Assembly (NCBI RefSeq): GCF_004795105.1
Contig: NZ_SSBL01000003.1
Location: 496,001-560,000, forward strand
Length of the DNA stretch: 64,000 bases
Reading direction: 5' to 3'
From: Streptomyces sp. A0642
GTDB lineage: Bacteria; Actinomycetota; Actinomycetes; Streptomycetales; Streptomycetaceae
The notes under the pieces were generated by a model, which saw only the letters and a list, made by a program, of their open reading frames with translations, was not told the DNA's origin and made no database searches. The position numbers were made by a program, and so were the translations under genes. Below, one piece after another: positions 17,121 through 26,383 of this stretch. How positions within the stretch are numbered: position 1 is the first letter of the stretch; every line of letters starts with the position of its first letter.

Positions 17121-17415
17121 ATCTCGGTTGGTGCCTGCTGCCCGAGGGTGCGCCCTCACCGGCAAGGCACCGCCGGGGGACCAGCGGCAGTCCGGCCGAC
17201 GAGCAGGATGGCCGAGCTGACGGTTTGCAGTCAGCTGACGTCCCCGAAAGCCATGTCAGGTGCGAATTCCGCAGGGCAACGTTCCCCAGTGACGTCGCAT
17301 GCACGCAGGTGAGCGACCCTCTCCACCGCCAGATGAACTGTGACAGGGCAACAGGTGTGGTTTGCCCTGAGAGGCCGCAGGCTTAAGGCGGTCCGCGGCC
17401 CCGCTGCGGGCGGGC

Positions 17416-18039
17416 TCAGTCCCTGCCCGGCCCCGCCGCGAGGGCGTCCAGTTGCTCCTTCGACCATGAGAGCCTGCCGCCCCGCAGGTCTTCGACCACC
17501 GTGCGCACCCACTCCAACTCTGCGGCTGTCACGGCCCGCAGGTATTCGGTCTCCAGGCGGGTGATGCGCGGCAGCCCCTGCTCCGTCTCCGCGGCCATGG
17601 CCGCTTCCAGCCCGCAGAGCTTCTGCGTGAGGGCGCCGACCCGTTGCTCCAGTACCTCCGCCATCTCGTCGGACGTGAGCAGCAGAAGGTTCGAGAGGGC
17701 GGCCGGGAATTCCGGAAACTCCTCCTTGGGAGCGGTGAGCATCTCCTTCAGCCAGGCGCGCGCGGTCTCGCGCCCCGCGTCGGTCACCTCGTACACGGTC
17801 CGCTCGGGGTACTGCTGATCGCGTCCGGTCTCGCGGACCGCGATCAGCCCGTCACTGTTGAGCCGCTCGATCGTCCGGTAGAGGCTCGCGCGCTGCCTGA
17901 CGTTGACTACCTGCTCCTTTCCCCAGTCCTTGACCAGGCGCTGGATGCCGTACGGATGCAACGGCTGGTAGTGCAGCAGAGCCAGGACGGTCAGGGCGAG
18001 GGGGGAGCTGCGGGGAGTGGATGCGGCCATGGGCTCCAT
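17416..18039 (-). CDS. PadR family transcriptional regulator
   Basis: 207 aa. The PadR winged helix is at about residues 10-90 (LALTVLALLHYQPLHPYGIQ, then RTIERLNSDGLI and YEVTDAGRE), followed by the long dimerisation helix of the Vir_act_alpha_C type. The start at 18039 has GAGG 6 bases upstream; ATG 18030 is the alternative. It is divergent from a FAD monooxygenase, a pairing typical of PadR repressors with aromatic-compound enzymes. Confidence 0.88.
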   Translation of the reverse strand: MEPMAASTPRSSPLALTVLALLHYQPLHPYGIQRLVKDWGKEQVVNVRQRASLYRTIERLNSDGLIAVRETGRDQQYPERTVYEVTDAGRETARAWLKEMLTAPKEEFPEFPAALSNLLLLTSDEMAEVLEQRVGALTQKLCGLEAAMAAETEQGLPRITRLETEYLRAVTAAELEWVRTVVEDLRGGRLSWSKEQLDALAAGPGRD

Positions 18040-18053
18040 TCTAGCCTCAGCAC

Positions 18054-18076
18054 GACTAGTTGACATGATACTAGTC
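18054..18076. promoter_or_regulatory. inverted repeat, PadR operator candidate
   Basis: GACTAGT, 9 bases, ACTAGTC: a 7-bp perfect dyad 15 bp upstream of the PadR start, in a locally AT-rich promoter region shared with the divergent genes. It is a likely PadR site, by position. Confidence 0.6.
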
Positions 18077-18129
18077 TCACTGCGACTATCAATCATCCGC
18101 ACTGCACCACGCAGAGAGAGCCCACCGAT

Positions 18130-18267
18130 ATGCCCTCCGCCCAGCGCCACCCCTCCGATCCCGACCTCGTCAAGCACCTCGGTGCCCGGACGCAGGTAGT
18201 TCGCTTCGGGGTCGACAGCGGCGGCGTACCGACGATCGACGACCCTCCAAGGAGGCACCAGTCATGA
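18130..18267 (+). CDS. 45-aa ORF translationally coupled to the FAD monooxygenase
   Basis: ATG at 18130 preceded by GAGAGAG; 45 codons with strong third-position G/C; the stop TGA overlaps the monooxygenase ATG as ATGA. The peptide is hydrophilic (PSDPDLVKHLGARTQ) with no membrane segment or metal motif. The monooxygenase ribosome binding site (AAGGAGG) lies inside its last codons. It may be a leader peptide or a tiny partner protein. Too short to assign a family. Confidence 0.5.
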   Translation: MPSAQRHPSDPDLVKHLGARTQVVRFGVDSGGVPTIDDPPRRHQS

Positions 18268-19472
18268 CCCACACCGGCAAAGCCCGCACCGCGCTCGTGA
18301 TCGGAGGCGGCATCGCCGGCCCGGTCGCCGCGATGGCACTCCGTCAGGCAGGTATCGAGGCCGCCGTCCACGAGGCGTACGATCACACGGCCGACGGGGT
18401 CGGAGGCGGCATGACCATTGCCCCCAACGGCCAAGACGCCTTCGCCGCGGTTGGTGCGGGTGACCTCGTTCGCACCATCGGCACCCCAGTCACCGCCATG
18501 GGACTCCGGAGCTGGACGGGCAAGCCGCTCGCGCGGTTCGCCCCGCCTTCACGCCTCCCGTCCTCGCAGTTCGTCTGGCGCGCCGATCTCTACCGGTCGA
18601 TCTACGACGAGGCGGAGCGCCGCTCCATTCCCCTCCACCACGGCAAGCGGCTGACCGGCGCGACGGACACCGGCTCCGGCGTCACCGCGCACTTCGCGGA
18701 CGGTACGGAGGCGAGCGCCGACATCCTGATCGGCGCCGACGGCATCCGCTCCACGGTCCGCTCCCTGATCGACCCCGCCGCACCGTCACCGGCCTACGCC
18801 GGCCTGGTGTGCTTCGGGGCGCGCATGGACCGGTCAGGGATGCCCTCGACCGACGGGGTCATGTACATGTGCTTCGGTAAGCGCGCGTTCTTCGGCTACC
18901 AGATCTTCGACGACTCCTCGGCGGTGTGGTTCGTGAACCTGCCCCACCCCGCCCCGATGACCGTTGCCGAGGCTCAGGCGATCGGCGCGGAGGAGTGGAT
19001 GCGCACCTTGCGGACCGCCTTCGCCGATGACCGCACCCCTGCCCTTGAAATGATCAGCCGTACCGACGCCGGCGAACTCCTCATCACCGGTCCGATGGAG
19101 AACATGCCGAGGGTCGCGAACTGGACCCACGGCCGTATGACCCTGATCGGCGATGCGGCCCACGCCGCCTCGTCCAGCTCCGGACAGGGAGCCTCCCTCG
19201 CCGTCGAAAGCGCCGTCGAACTGGCTCGGTGCCTGCGGGACCTGCCTTACGACCAGGCTTTCGTGGCGTACGAACAACTGCGGCGACCCCGCGTCGAGCG
19301 CATCATCAAGCTCGGCGCCCGCACGAACAGCAACAAGACCGCGGGTCCCCTCGGTCGCGCCCTGCGCGACCTCGTGATGCCGGCCGCCATGAAACTGATC
19401 AACCCCGAGAAGACGGCCTGGCAATTCGACCATCACATCGACTGGGAGGCGAAAGCCGCCTCGTTCAGCTGA
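18264..19472 (+). CDS. FAD-dependent monooxygenase (PHBH-type)
   Basis: 402 aa, ATG 18264 with AAGGAGG upstream. Rossmann motif VIGGGIAGPVAA at residues 12-23, the DG motif GADGIRSTVRS that contacts FAD and NAD(P)H, and the GD motif RMTLIGDAAHAASS for the ribityl chain are all present. It is therefore a group A flavoprotein hydroxylase, likely acting on an aromatic or polyketide-like substrate. PadR regulation from the divergent gene is expected. Confidence 0.9.
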   Translation: MTHTGKARTALVIGGGIAGPVAAMALRQAGIEAAVHEAYDHTADGVGGGMTIAPNGQDAFAAVGAGDLVRTIGTPVTAMGLRSWTGKPLARFAPPSRLPSSQFVWRADLYRSIYDEAERRSIPLHHGKRLTGATDTGSGVTAHFADGTEASADILIGADGIRSTVRSLIDPAAPSPAYAGLVCFGARMDRSGMPSTDGVMYMCFGKRAFFGYQIFDDSSAVWFVNLPHPAPMTVAEAQAIGAEEWMRTLRTAFADDRTPALEMISRTDAGELLITGPMENMPRVANWTHGRMTLIGDAAHAASSSSGQGASLAVESAVELARCLRDLPYDQAFVAYEQLRRPRVERIIKLGARTNSNKTAGPLGRALRDLVMPAAMKLINPEKTAWQFDHHIDWEAKAASFS

Positions 19473-19863
19473 ACTGCAGCCCGTCCGCCGGCAACGGGCT
19501 GTTGCCCCTTTGCGCACGTCGGGCGCCGAGCACGCCGGATAGGGGCGACCGGTCACCCCGGGCCATGACCGCGGCCAGTTCCCCGTCGATCGTCTCGAAC
19601 GCAATCCGCGACGCGGACCGGTGCGTTCGCGACGCATCGCTTTGCTGCACGCTCTCAGGTGAGGTTGACGTGGGCTCTCGATGAGCAGTTGACGACCTGT
19701 CGAGCAGCCCGACGTCCCGTTCCGGCGCCACTGGTTCACCCGCTTCGACGCGCATGCCCGCGAGATGCCCATCTCGACGGCGACGATGAGCGAGCGGGCG
19801 CGTCATGGACCGCTCGACGAGCCGACGGCAGTCCTCACACAGTCAGAGAGGCGTGGGCGTAGG
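19473..19863. other. intergenic region, no gene seen
   Basis: 390 bp between the convergent monooxygenase and DoxX genes. Some stretches near 19690-19860 have coding-like codon bias, possibly a gene tail, but nothing can be identified. No strong hairpin was noted. Confidence 0.3.
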
Positions 19864-20223
19864 TCATGATCCGACCTGGTGGGCCATGTAGGAAGCTGAG
19901 CCGGCCGCAAGCAGCAGGTACAGGCTGGGAAAGGCAATGTTGCGGTAGATGCCGGCCCGGACGTGAGCAATGACGGCACCGATGAAGAACACGGTGAGTC
20001 CGATGCCTGCCGCAAGGCCGAGCCAGGGCAGCCAAGCCAGTCCGACGAGAAGCCCGACAGCACCGGCGAGTTTTGACGTCGCAAGTCGCGGAAGCACCTT
20101 CAAGGGAAGGTGCACTTCAGTGGAGTTCTTCACCACGAATCCCGCTTTTGCGTAGTCGGCCGTTGCGATGAATGCGTTGGCGACAATGCAGAGGACCGTG
20201 AGGACGAGCAGGACTGTCGTCAT
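19864..20223 (-). CDS. DoxX-like integral membrane protein
   Basis: 119 aa with four hydrophobic segments (about residues 3-20, 48-66, 70-88 and 97-113) and the DoxX-like KLAGAVGLLVG pattern. DoxX family proteins sit in the membrane and are often linked to oxidative stress or quinone metabolism. It is 16 bp downstream of a small gene on the same strand and divergent from a SigJ-type sigma factor. Confidence 0.82.
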   Translation of the reverse strand: MTTVLLVLTVLCIVANAFIATADYAKAGFVVKNSTEVHLPLKVLPRLATSKLAGAVGLLVGLAWLPWLGLAAGIGLTVFFIGAVIAHVRAGIYRNIAFPSLYLLLAAGSASYMAHQVGS

Positions 20224-20239
20224 GCGCTGTACCGGCCGG

Positions 20240-20491
20240 TCACGGGGTACGAGCGTGGAGCCCGGTCATCATCGGTCTGCCCGGGCACCCCACTGCCGGT
20301 CGCCGCAGCGGCAGGGAGCGACGGCGACCGGTCTCAGCACTGTCGCGGAGTTCGAGGGTCGAAGGGGACGCGGGTTCGCCGACGGCGCGTATGACCAGGT
20401 AGCTGGTCCGCCGTGGTGCCGATTCTCGCAGCGCGGCGAACAACCGCACCTGGTCGGGGCCTGTGCGGAAAGGAACGGTCTGTACGCTCAT
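20240..20491 (-). CDS. small hypothetical protein
   Basis: 83 aa from ATG 20491, which has a good AAGGAG site 9 bases upstream. The first 50 residues have normal protein composition (VRLFAALRESAPRRTSYLVI); the tail is Arg/Pro-rich and may have been read out of its original frame. It probably forms an operon with the DoxX gene. Unknown function; could be a truncated gene. Confidence 0.4.
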   Translation of the reverse strand: MSVQTVPFRTGPDQVRLFAALRESAPRRTSYLVIRAVGEPASPSTLELRDSAETGRRRSLPLRRPAVGCPGRPMMTGLHARTP

Positions 20492-20577
20492 GGGCGTGCG
20501 TCTCCTTCGGGATGTCGGGCGTGAGATGGGTGGTCTCATCGGTCCCGACGTCTCGCAAATGGAAAAGGTGACACCCA

Positions 20578-21432
20578 GTGGAACTGGTGAGGGAGTTCGA
20601 GGCCGCCCGGCCGCAGCTGATGGCGGTGGCGTTCCGACTTCTTGGATCCGTGCACGACGCGGAAGATGCGGTGCAGAGCAGCTGGATCAAGGCAGCCTCG
20701 GCCGACAGCGACAGTCTGCGGAACCCGGCGGCATGGCTGACCACAGTGGTGAGCCGCGTGTGCCTCGACCGACTGCGCATGCGAGCTCGCCGCCATGAGG
20801 AGCCGCTACGGGCCGACGAACTCCCGGCGGAAGAGCTGACGGCCGACGAACGCTACCTGCGGCGGGAACGAGTCTCCCGGGCGCTCATGGTCGTCCTCGA
20901 CGCGCTGACTCCTGCCCAGCGCGTCGCGTACGTTCTGCATGACCTGTTCGATGTCCCGTTCCGTGACGTGGCGCGGATCCTGGCCATCAGTCCGGACAGT
21001 GCCAAGAAGCATGCCAGCCGGGCACGTACACGGGTGGAGAGCACCGATCCCGCCGCGCACCGGGCGGCTGCGGTCGACACCGCCGTTGTGGAAGCGTTTC
21101 TTGCCGCAGCCGCCGGCGGCGACATCGACCGGATGATCGCTCTGATGGCCGACGACTGTGTGCGCATCGCAGACGGCACTCTCCTTCCTTCCGGGGCACC
21201 CGCCGTCGTCCGCGGCGCCCGGGCCGTCGCCGAGGAGACGACGCAGTTCGCGGAGCGGATCCGCGTCAGTACATGGATGCTCGTCAACGAGTGCCAAGCG
21301 CATGTCATCGCTCCCGGCGGGCACCCACTCGCCATCATCAACATCGCCATGAGGAGCAATCAGGTCTCCCAGGTCACCGTCACCCGAGTAACCGCGCAGA
21401 CGACCTTCGCCCTGCTGTCGACAACCTCCTGA
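20578..21432 (+). CDS. ECF41/SigJ-type RNA polymerase sigma factor
   Basis: 284 aa, GTG start at 20578. Region 2 spans about residues 5-70 (FRLLGSVHDAEDAVQSSWIK), and region 4 about 108-158 (LTPAQRVAYVLHDLFDVPF, then DSAKKHASRARTRV). A C-terminal SnoaL/NTF2-like domain from about 170 is typical of ECF41, where it replaces an anti-sigma factor. ECF41 genes usually neighbour a COE (carboxymuconolactone decarboxylase, oxidoreductase or epimerase) target; here the nearest candidate is the divergent DoxX unit. Confidence 0.88.
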   Translation: MELVREFEAARPQLMAVAFRLLGSVHDAEDAVQSSWIKAASADSDSLRNPAAWLTTVVSRVCLDRLRMRARRHEEPLRADELPAEELTADERYLRRERVSRALMVVLDALTPAQRVAYVLHDLFDVPFRDVARILAISPDSAKKHASRARTRVESTDPAAHRAAAVDTAVVEAFLAAAAGGDIDRMIALMADDCVRIADGTLLPSGAPAVVRGARAVAEETTQFAERIRVSTWMLVNECQAHVIAPGGHPLAIINIAMRSNQVSQVTVTRVTAQTTFALLSTTS

Positions 21433-21546
21433 CCCGCAGCGCCTAGCGCCCGTGGCGAGTCGGAATCCGTCGGCCGGAGTCGATCTCTGACTGAGGCCGG
21501 TCGCATGCCGGCAGACATCCACGGGGCGAGCTGCGACGATGGCCCT

Positions 21547-22287
21547 ATGCTGCAGGTTTGTCTCAACGGTGCTCGAAACCGTGCCGAGTACTCCCGTCTG
21601 CCCGTGACCGCCGACGAGCTGGCAGCGGCGGCCCGTGAGGCTGTCGCCGCCGGTGCCGAGGACATCCATCTGCACCCCAAGGACCACGACGGTCAGGACA
21701 CGCTGGAAGCCACCGCCGTCGCCGCCGCGGTGAGCGCGGTGAAGCTCGCGGTCCCGGGAGTCCCTGTCGGGGTCACCACCGGTGCGTGGACCATGGCAGA
21801 CCCCCAGGCACGAGCCGCCCAGGTCCGGGCCTGGACCGTGCTACCTGACCACGCCTCCGTGAACTGGCACGAGGACGGCGCCACCGATGTCGCCGCGGCG
21901 TTGCTGGAGCGGGGGATCGGCATCGAAGCCGGCATCTATTCCGGCACTCCCGCGGCACAACGTTTCCTGAACTGGCCCGGATCACGCCGAGTCCTGCGCG
22001 TCTTGGCCGAGACCACGGAGACCACACCACAGGAGGCGCTCCACTCCGCGGCCGGCCTGCTGGACGAACTCGCATCGGCGGCGACCCCGATCCTCTTGCA
22101 CGGCGAAGACGCCGCCGCATGGCCCGTCCTGCAACTTGCGGCCTCCCGCTGCCTGGATACCCGCATCGGCCTGGAAGACGTGCTCCACCTTCCCGATGGC
22201 GCCCCCGCGCCGGGCAACGCCGCCCTCGTCCGTGCAGCGCGCGCGATCATCCAGCACACACAGCAGCGCACGTGTAACGAGTCGTGA
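21547..22287 (+). CDS. BKACE family protein (DUF849, 3-keto-5-aminohexanoate cleavage-like)
   Basis: 246 aa from ATG 21547. Features of this TIM-barrel, zinc-dependent family are LQVCLNGARNR at the N-terminus and AGAEDIHLHPKD, whose two His flanking Leu are the usual zinc ligands. Later come NWHEDG, GIYSG and ILLHGEDAAAW. BKACE enzymes cleave beta-keto acids with acetyl-CoA. It is slightly shorter than Kce (about 270-300 aa), as are many actinobacterial members. The beta-keto acid used is unknown. Confidence 0.82.
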   Translation: MLQVCLNGARNRAEYSRLPVTADELAAAAREAVAAGAEDIHLHPKDHDGQDTLEATAVAAAVSAVKLAVPGVPVGVTTGAWTMADPQARAAQVRAWTVLPDHASVNWHEDGATDVAAALLERGIGIEAGIYSGTPAAQRFLNWPGSRRVLRVLAETTETTPQEALHSAAGLLDELASAATPILLHGEDAAAWPVLQLAASRCLDTRIGLEDVLHLPDGAPAPGNAALVRAARAIIQHTQQRTCNES

Positions 22288-22694
22288 TCACGCACTCCCC
22301 ATGAGGTCCTTGACCGGATCAGGGAGGCGCGGAGGTGAAGTGCGGCGCGGTGCCTCTCGGGCACGGGGTGAGTCGCCCGGGGCGTCATGGCTGTCGTGCC
22401 AGAACTACTTCGCGCCCAGGGAGCACGACACCGAGCGGTCACGCCTGCTGCCGCTGGACGAGCCATCCGAGTGCGCCCCAGCCGCTCGGGAAGACGGGCG
22501 CTCGCGCGGACTACGGGCCGCTTCGGACGCGAGGTCGACGCACGCCCGTCGAAGAGTTGCCGTGCTGCTGGCCGCAGTCGGCATGTCTCGGTGCTCACAT
22601 CGTTGCGAGGGCGATTCCGGGGTAGGTGGGCTGTGCCGGCGGGGAAGCGGTGCAGTGCCTGGGGAGGTCGGCACCGCTTCCCCGCCCTTCCTGG
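22288..22694. other. intergenic region, no gene seen
   Basis: About 400 bp between the BKACE gene and a run of transposase fragments. Nothing recognisable. Confidence 0.3.
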
Positions 22695-22800
22695 TGCCGA
22701 GGGTGGACCCGGTCCCATGCGTCGCTCTCGGCCTTGCCGTAGTTGGTGGCGTCGATGGTCGCGGGCTGGGGCCAGGTCTCCGACTTGGTGAACCGGAATT
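22695..22800 (-). pseudogene. transposase fragment (IS701-like / NF041680 type)
   Basis: The minus strand reads FRFTKSETWPQPATID followed by a GKAESDAWDRVHPR pattern, which I recognise from a large actinobacterial transposase family. It is about 35 codons long, with no start and no catalytic part. Remnant only. Confidence 0.5.
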
Positions 22801-22817
22801 GCGGGCCGTGCCCGTCG

Positions 22818-23215
22818 GCCGAGGTAAGTCAGGTTCCAAGATGCATCCTGTCCGACGCGGACGGATTGCCCCTACGCGTGGGGCTCTCCGCAGCCCCCGG
22901 CAGCCAAGCCCTGAAGCCGACGCTGCCGCTCTCCCCATGGGACACGAATTTCACACGACGGGCCCCCACCCCGCCGCCTTCCAGCGGACACGGCGTAAGA
23001 CATCCTTCACCTGCGGCTATGGCTCTGGGGCAAGTGCATCCGGGGCCGTATCGCGCGCAAGGGCAGCGACTCCAGCGGGCGGCTCGGTCGGCGGCGGATG
23101 GGTGATCGAACGCACCATGTCCTGGCTGACCGGCCACCGCCGTCGCAACCACCCCTGCGAGCGGAAACCACGCGAACTGCATGGCCCTTCAGGCATCACC
23201 AGGAAGAGTGGGCTG
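22818..23215 (+). pseudogene. IS5-family transposase relic, several frameshifts
   Basis: Pieces in different frames line up with one IS5-family DDE domain: GRGKSGSKMH, then LSDADGLPLRVGLSAAPGSQALKP, then ITHRCGYGSG-like text, and finally VIERTMSWLTGHRRRNH near 23100-23150. At least two frame changes separate them. The 5' part is missing. Confidence 0.7.
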
Positions 23216-23351
23216 ACCGGCCGCCGTAGGGAGAGGCCTCGGAGGGGGCGATGGGGCGCCTTCGCCTCGGTGGGGCCGTGTCATGCGTGGGTGAGCGGGA
23301 GAGAAGACCTCGTGCACTCAGGTCTTACGCGGGAACCGTCTGCGCCGAGGA

Positions 23352-24575
23352 CTACAGAAACCGGCGGATGGGCAGGACGGCCGTCTCGCGGACGCGTTGC
23401 GCGAGCGAGCGCCTCTTCCAGCGGTCCTCTGCGATCAGTTCGCTCACGGCTACGTCTTGCTCGAAATGCTCGTCCAACGCAGTGGTGAAGTCCTGGTCCA
23501 GTACGGCGAGCATGACCTCTTCGTCGTGGTCCAGTGAGCGCCGGTTGAAGTTCGTCGATCCGACCAGAGCGGCGACACCGTCGACGGTGATCACCTTGGC
23601 GTGCATCATCGTGGGCTGGTACTGGAAGATCTTCACTCCGCAGGCGGTGAGGTCTTCGTAGAAGTGCTGGCCCGCCAGCTGACAGACCCGCTTGTCCGTG
23701 TGCGGACCGGGCAGCAGGATTTCCACCTCGACCCCGCGCCGCGCGGTGGCGCAGAGGAGCTCGATGAAGTAGGTGTCGGGTGAGAAATAGGCGGTGGACA
23801 GCCGGAAGCGTTCCTCGGCCGATTCGAGCATGACGCGGATCAGCGTCTGCATGTCCTGCCAGCCGAAGCTGGCCGAGCCGCGCACCACCTGCACGATCGA
23901 GTTCCCCTTGGAGTCGTGCTCGATGAACCGGTCGCGGTCGTCGAAGAGGTCCACGTGGCACTCGGCCCAGTTCTGGGCGAACGCGGCTGCAATGCCGTCC
24001 ACGGCCGGGCCGCGGACCTGGACGTGGGTGTCGCGCCACTCGTTCTCGTTGCGCGCGTTCCCGCACCATTCCTCGGCGATGCCGACTCCGCCGGTGTAGG
24101 CCGTCGCCTCATCGACGACGAGGACCTTGCGGTGACAGCGGTGGTTCTGCTTGAACGGCGAGAGGTGCAGTGGCTTGCGGAACCACGCCACCTGTACCCC
24201 CGCGCGTTCCATCGCCTCCAAGTGAGCGGTCTCGATCAGCCGGCTGCCGAAACCGTCCAGCAACAGCCGTACCCGCACGCCCTCGCTGGCCCGTTCCGCC
24301 AGCGCCTGGGCGAACTCGCGGGCGATGTCACCCTTCCAGTAGACGAACGTCATCATGTCCACCGTGTGCTGAGCCGAACGGATGCCGTCCAGCATCGCCG
24401 CGAAGATCTCATCCCCGTTCCGCAAGGGAACCAGAGAGTTGCCCTCCGTGGCCGCGATGCCGATCAGTCGCTCCAACCGGCGCCGTATTCGCGTGATGCG
24501 CTCGTCGGCCGAAGGTCTGGGCCGAGCCTCCGGGAGGGCGTGGGTCTGTTCCGGGGCATCCTGTGTACTGGTCAT
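23352..24575 (-). CDS. phospholipase D / cardiolipin-synthase-type protein
   Basis: 407 aa from ATG 24575. Two HKD motifs are present: His148-Arg-Lys150 with Asp155 (HRKVLVVDE, followed by GGVGIAEEW) and His325-Ala-Lys327 with Asp332 (MHAKVITVDG, followed by GSTNFNRRS). The two N-terminal membrane helices of classical cardiolipin synthases are missing; a charged helix takes their place, so the protein may be soluble or peripheral. It is divergent from a SigB/F-type sigma gene and may belong to its stress regulon. Confidence 0.88.
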   Translation of the reverse strand: MTSTQDAPEQTHALPEARPRPSADERITRIRRRLERLIGIAATEGNSLVPLRNGDEIFAAMLDGIRSAQHTVDMMTFVYWKGDIAREFAQALAERASEGVRVRLLLDGFGSRLIETAHLEAMERAGVQVAWFRKPLHLSPFKQNHRCHRKVLVVDEATAYTGGVGIAEEWCGNARNENEWRDTHVQVRGPAVDGIAAAFAQNWAECHVDLFDDRDRFIEHDSKGNSIVQVVRGSASFGWQDMQTLIRVMLESAEERFRLSTAYFSPDTYFIELLCATARRGVEVEILLPGPHTDKRVCQLAGQHFYEDLTACGVKIFQYQPTMMHAKVITVDGVAALVGSTNFNRRSLDHDEEVMLAVLDQDFTTALDEHFEQDVAVSELIAEDRWKRRSLAQRVRETAVLPIRRFL

Positions 24576-24777
24576 GGTCTCACCTGGCCGGCGTAAGAAT
24601 CGGAAACGGGGCCGGGCGCGGCCCGGTCCGGCGCGGGTCGGCACAGCGAGCCGACTGTACCCCTGCGGCCCCGATGCAGCCCGGACGCAGTGTCTCGCCT
24701 CCCGCCGGTGGACACGCTGCGCATGCACTGATCCGCCGGGAGCGGGGGTACACACCCCTCGCCCCCAGGAACCCTTC

Positions 24778-24903
24778 ATGGTGATCGTCGGCATCGTCGC
24801 TGTCCGTGTCGTTCTCGCTGTCCTCGCCTTCTTCGGCCCGCGCTTGTCCGCCGTGCCGGACATGACACTCAGCGCACCGTGTGCGCTGGCTCACGCGCGG
24901 TGA
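24778..24903 (+). CDS. 41-aa hydrophobic peptide, doubtful
   Basis: ATG 24778 with AGGA 8-9 bases upstream opens a 41-codon frame whose first 20 residues form one membrane helix (MVIVGIVAVRVVLAVLAFFG). The shape recalls the small DUF6131-type membrane peptides of Streptomyces, but the tail does not match. It lies in the 448-bp divergent region between the phospholipase D and sigma genes. Confidence 0.3.
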   Translation: MVIVGIVAVRVVLAVLAFFGPRLSAVPDMTLSAPCALAHAR

Positions 24904-25023
24904 CACGGCCCGGGGTACGGGGCCCTGGGCCGGGTCTTCCGCAGCCCTTCCGGGGGAGTGGGGCGCCCGCAACGGGGCAGGAGCCGGTTCCAGGCAAGTG
25001 CGCGACCAAGAGAGGGTTGGGAC

Positions 25024-25899
25024 ATGGCAGCTGCTTCTGCGCCTACCACGGACACCGGGCGGAGCGAGACGGTGGTGACGCAGAAGGCCGGTGAACTGCC
25101 GTGGATCGAAGACGCGGGAAAGGTAGCTCCCCAGGACGCCCGGGCCCTGTCGAAGCTGTTCTTCGACCAGCTCCAGGTAGTGGAAGAGGGCACGCGGGAG
25201 TACCAGTACGCACGCAACACCCTCATCGAAATGAATCTGTCCCTGGTTCAGTTCGCCGCGCGCCGGTTCCGTAACCGAGGCAGCGCCGACATGGAGGACA
25301 TCGTCCAGGTCGGCACCATCGGGCTGATCAAAGCGATCGACCGGTTCGATCTCTCTCGTGAGGTCGAGTTCGCCACCTTCGCCGTCCCCTGCATCGTCGG
25401 CGAGATCAAACGATTCTTCCGCGACACCACCTGGGCGGTGCACGTCCCCCGGCGTCTGCAGGAACTGCGCGTCACCCTCGCCAGGAGCAAGGAAACCCTC
25501 GTCACCGAACTGGGCCGCACCCCCACAGTGAAGGAACTCGCCGCCCACCTGGACCTGAGCGAGGACGAAGTCATCGAGGGCATGGTCGCCGCGAACGGCT
25601 ACGTCGCCGGAACCATCGAGACCCCGGGCGGCGACGAGGATTCCAGCGGCGGTGGCCAGAAGTACGCGGATACCCTGGGCACGGTCGATCCGGCCCTGGA
25701 ACTCTTCGAAGACCTGCACACGCTCGGTCCTCTCCTGCAACAGCTCGATGAGCGGGAGCGGACCATCATCGAGCTGCGTTTCGGCAAGGAGATGACCCAA
25801 GCAGAGATCGGCCACCGGCTGAACGTGTCACAGATGCAGATCTCCCGCCTGCTCACGCGCATCCTCGCCAAGCTTCACACCGGCCTCCTGCCCGCGTGA
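25024..25899 (+). CDS. SigB/SigF/SigG-family RNA polymerase sigma factor
   Basis: 291 aa from ATG 25024. Region 2 (NLSLVQFAARRFRNRG, DIVQVGTIGLIKAIDRFD, FATFAVPCIVGEIKRFFRD) is at about 72-135, region 3 around VHVPRRLQELRVTL, and region 4 at the end (LDERERTIIELRFGKEMTQ, then SQMQISRLLTRIL). This is the type 3 sigma class that Streptomyces uses for osmotic and cell-envelope stress and for development. No anti-sigma gene is adjacent; RsbW-type control would be in trans. Confidence 0.92.
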   Translation: MAAASAPTTDTGRSETVVTQKAGELPWIEDAGKVAPQDARALSKLFFDQLQVVEEGTREYQYARNTLIEMNLSLVQFAARRFRNRGSADMEDIVQVGTIGLIKAIDRFDLSREVEFATFAVPCIVGEIKRFFRDTTWAVHVPRRLQELRVTLARSKETLVTELGRTPTVKELAAHLDLSEDEVIEGMVAANGYVAGTIETPGGDEDSSGGGQKYADTLGTVDPALELFEDLHTLGPLLQQLDERERTIIELRFGKEMTQAEIGHRLNVSQMQISRLLTRILAKLHTGLLPA

Positions 25900-25963
25900 C
25901 AGCCCTCTTGTCCGCCCTGGCCCACCCACACCCGCACACAGCACTGAAAAGGGGGCATCCGTC

Positions 25964-26383
25964 ATGAATGCCGAGCAGGATCCCACGCCCCGGCCGTCCG
26001 GCCCTGTCGTCACCGAGCCGGTCCCGGACATCCAACTGCAGATGCTGATACGGCTGATCGGGCAGGACCCACAGGCCGCACTGCCCATCACACTCACGCT
26101 CGGTGGCGGCTTCCTCTACGGGGACCTGATCTCCCACCAGGCATGGACAGCGGGCTGGGCGCACAGCATGCGCAGGGTTGAGGGGTCCGGCGCCCAGCTG
26201 CTGGAGCGCTTCCCGGAGCTGGTCGACCAGGCCGTCATCGACACACAGGGACAGCAAGGGCCGCAAGAGCTGCCACAGTGGATCCATCTGCGCGATGCCA
26301 CCGGATCCGCCGGTGTGATCATGCCGTTGTGGCGTGGCCGACTCGCGGACATATCCGGCTGGTCGCTGGGCAAGCCGGAATAG
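25964..26383 (+). CDS. GvpU-like gas vesicle accessory protein (tentative)
   Basis: 139 aa, ATG 25964 with AAAAGGGG upstream, 64 bp after the sigma gene and probably cotranscribed. It has ITLTLGGGFLYGDLISHQ in the N-terminal half and a C-terminal LWRGRLADISGWSLG that resembles the end of GvpU proteins. No membrane segment. No other gvp gene is in the window, so the name rests on two short motifs. Gas vesicle loci in Streptomyces are often stress-sigma dependent, which fits the neighbour. Confidence 0.5.
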   Translation: MNAEQDPTPRPSGPVVTEPVPDIQLQMLIRLIGQDPQAALPITLTLGGGFLYGDLISHQAWTAGWAHSMRRVEGSGAQLLERFPELVDQAVIDTQGQQGPQELPQWIHLRDATGSAGVIMPLWRGRLADISGWSLGKPE

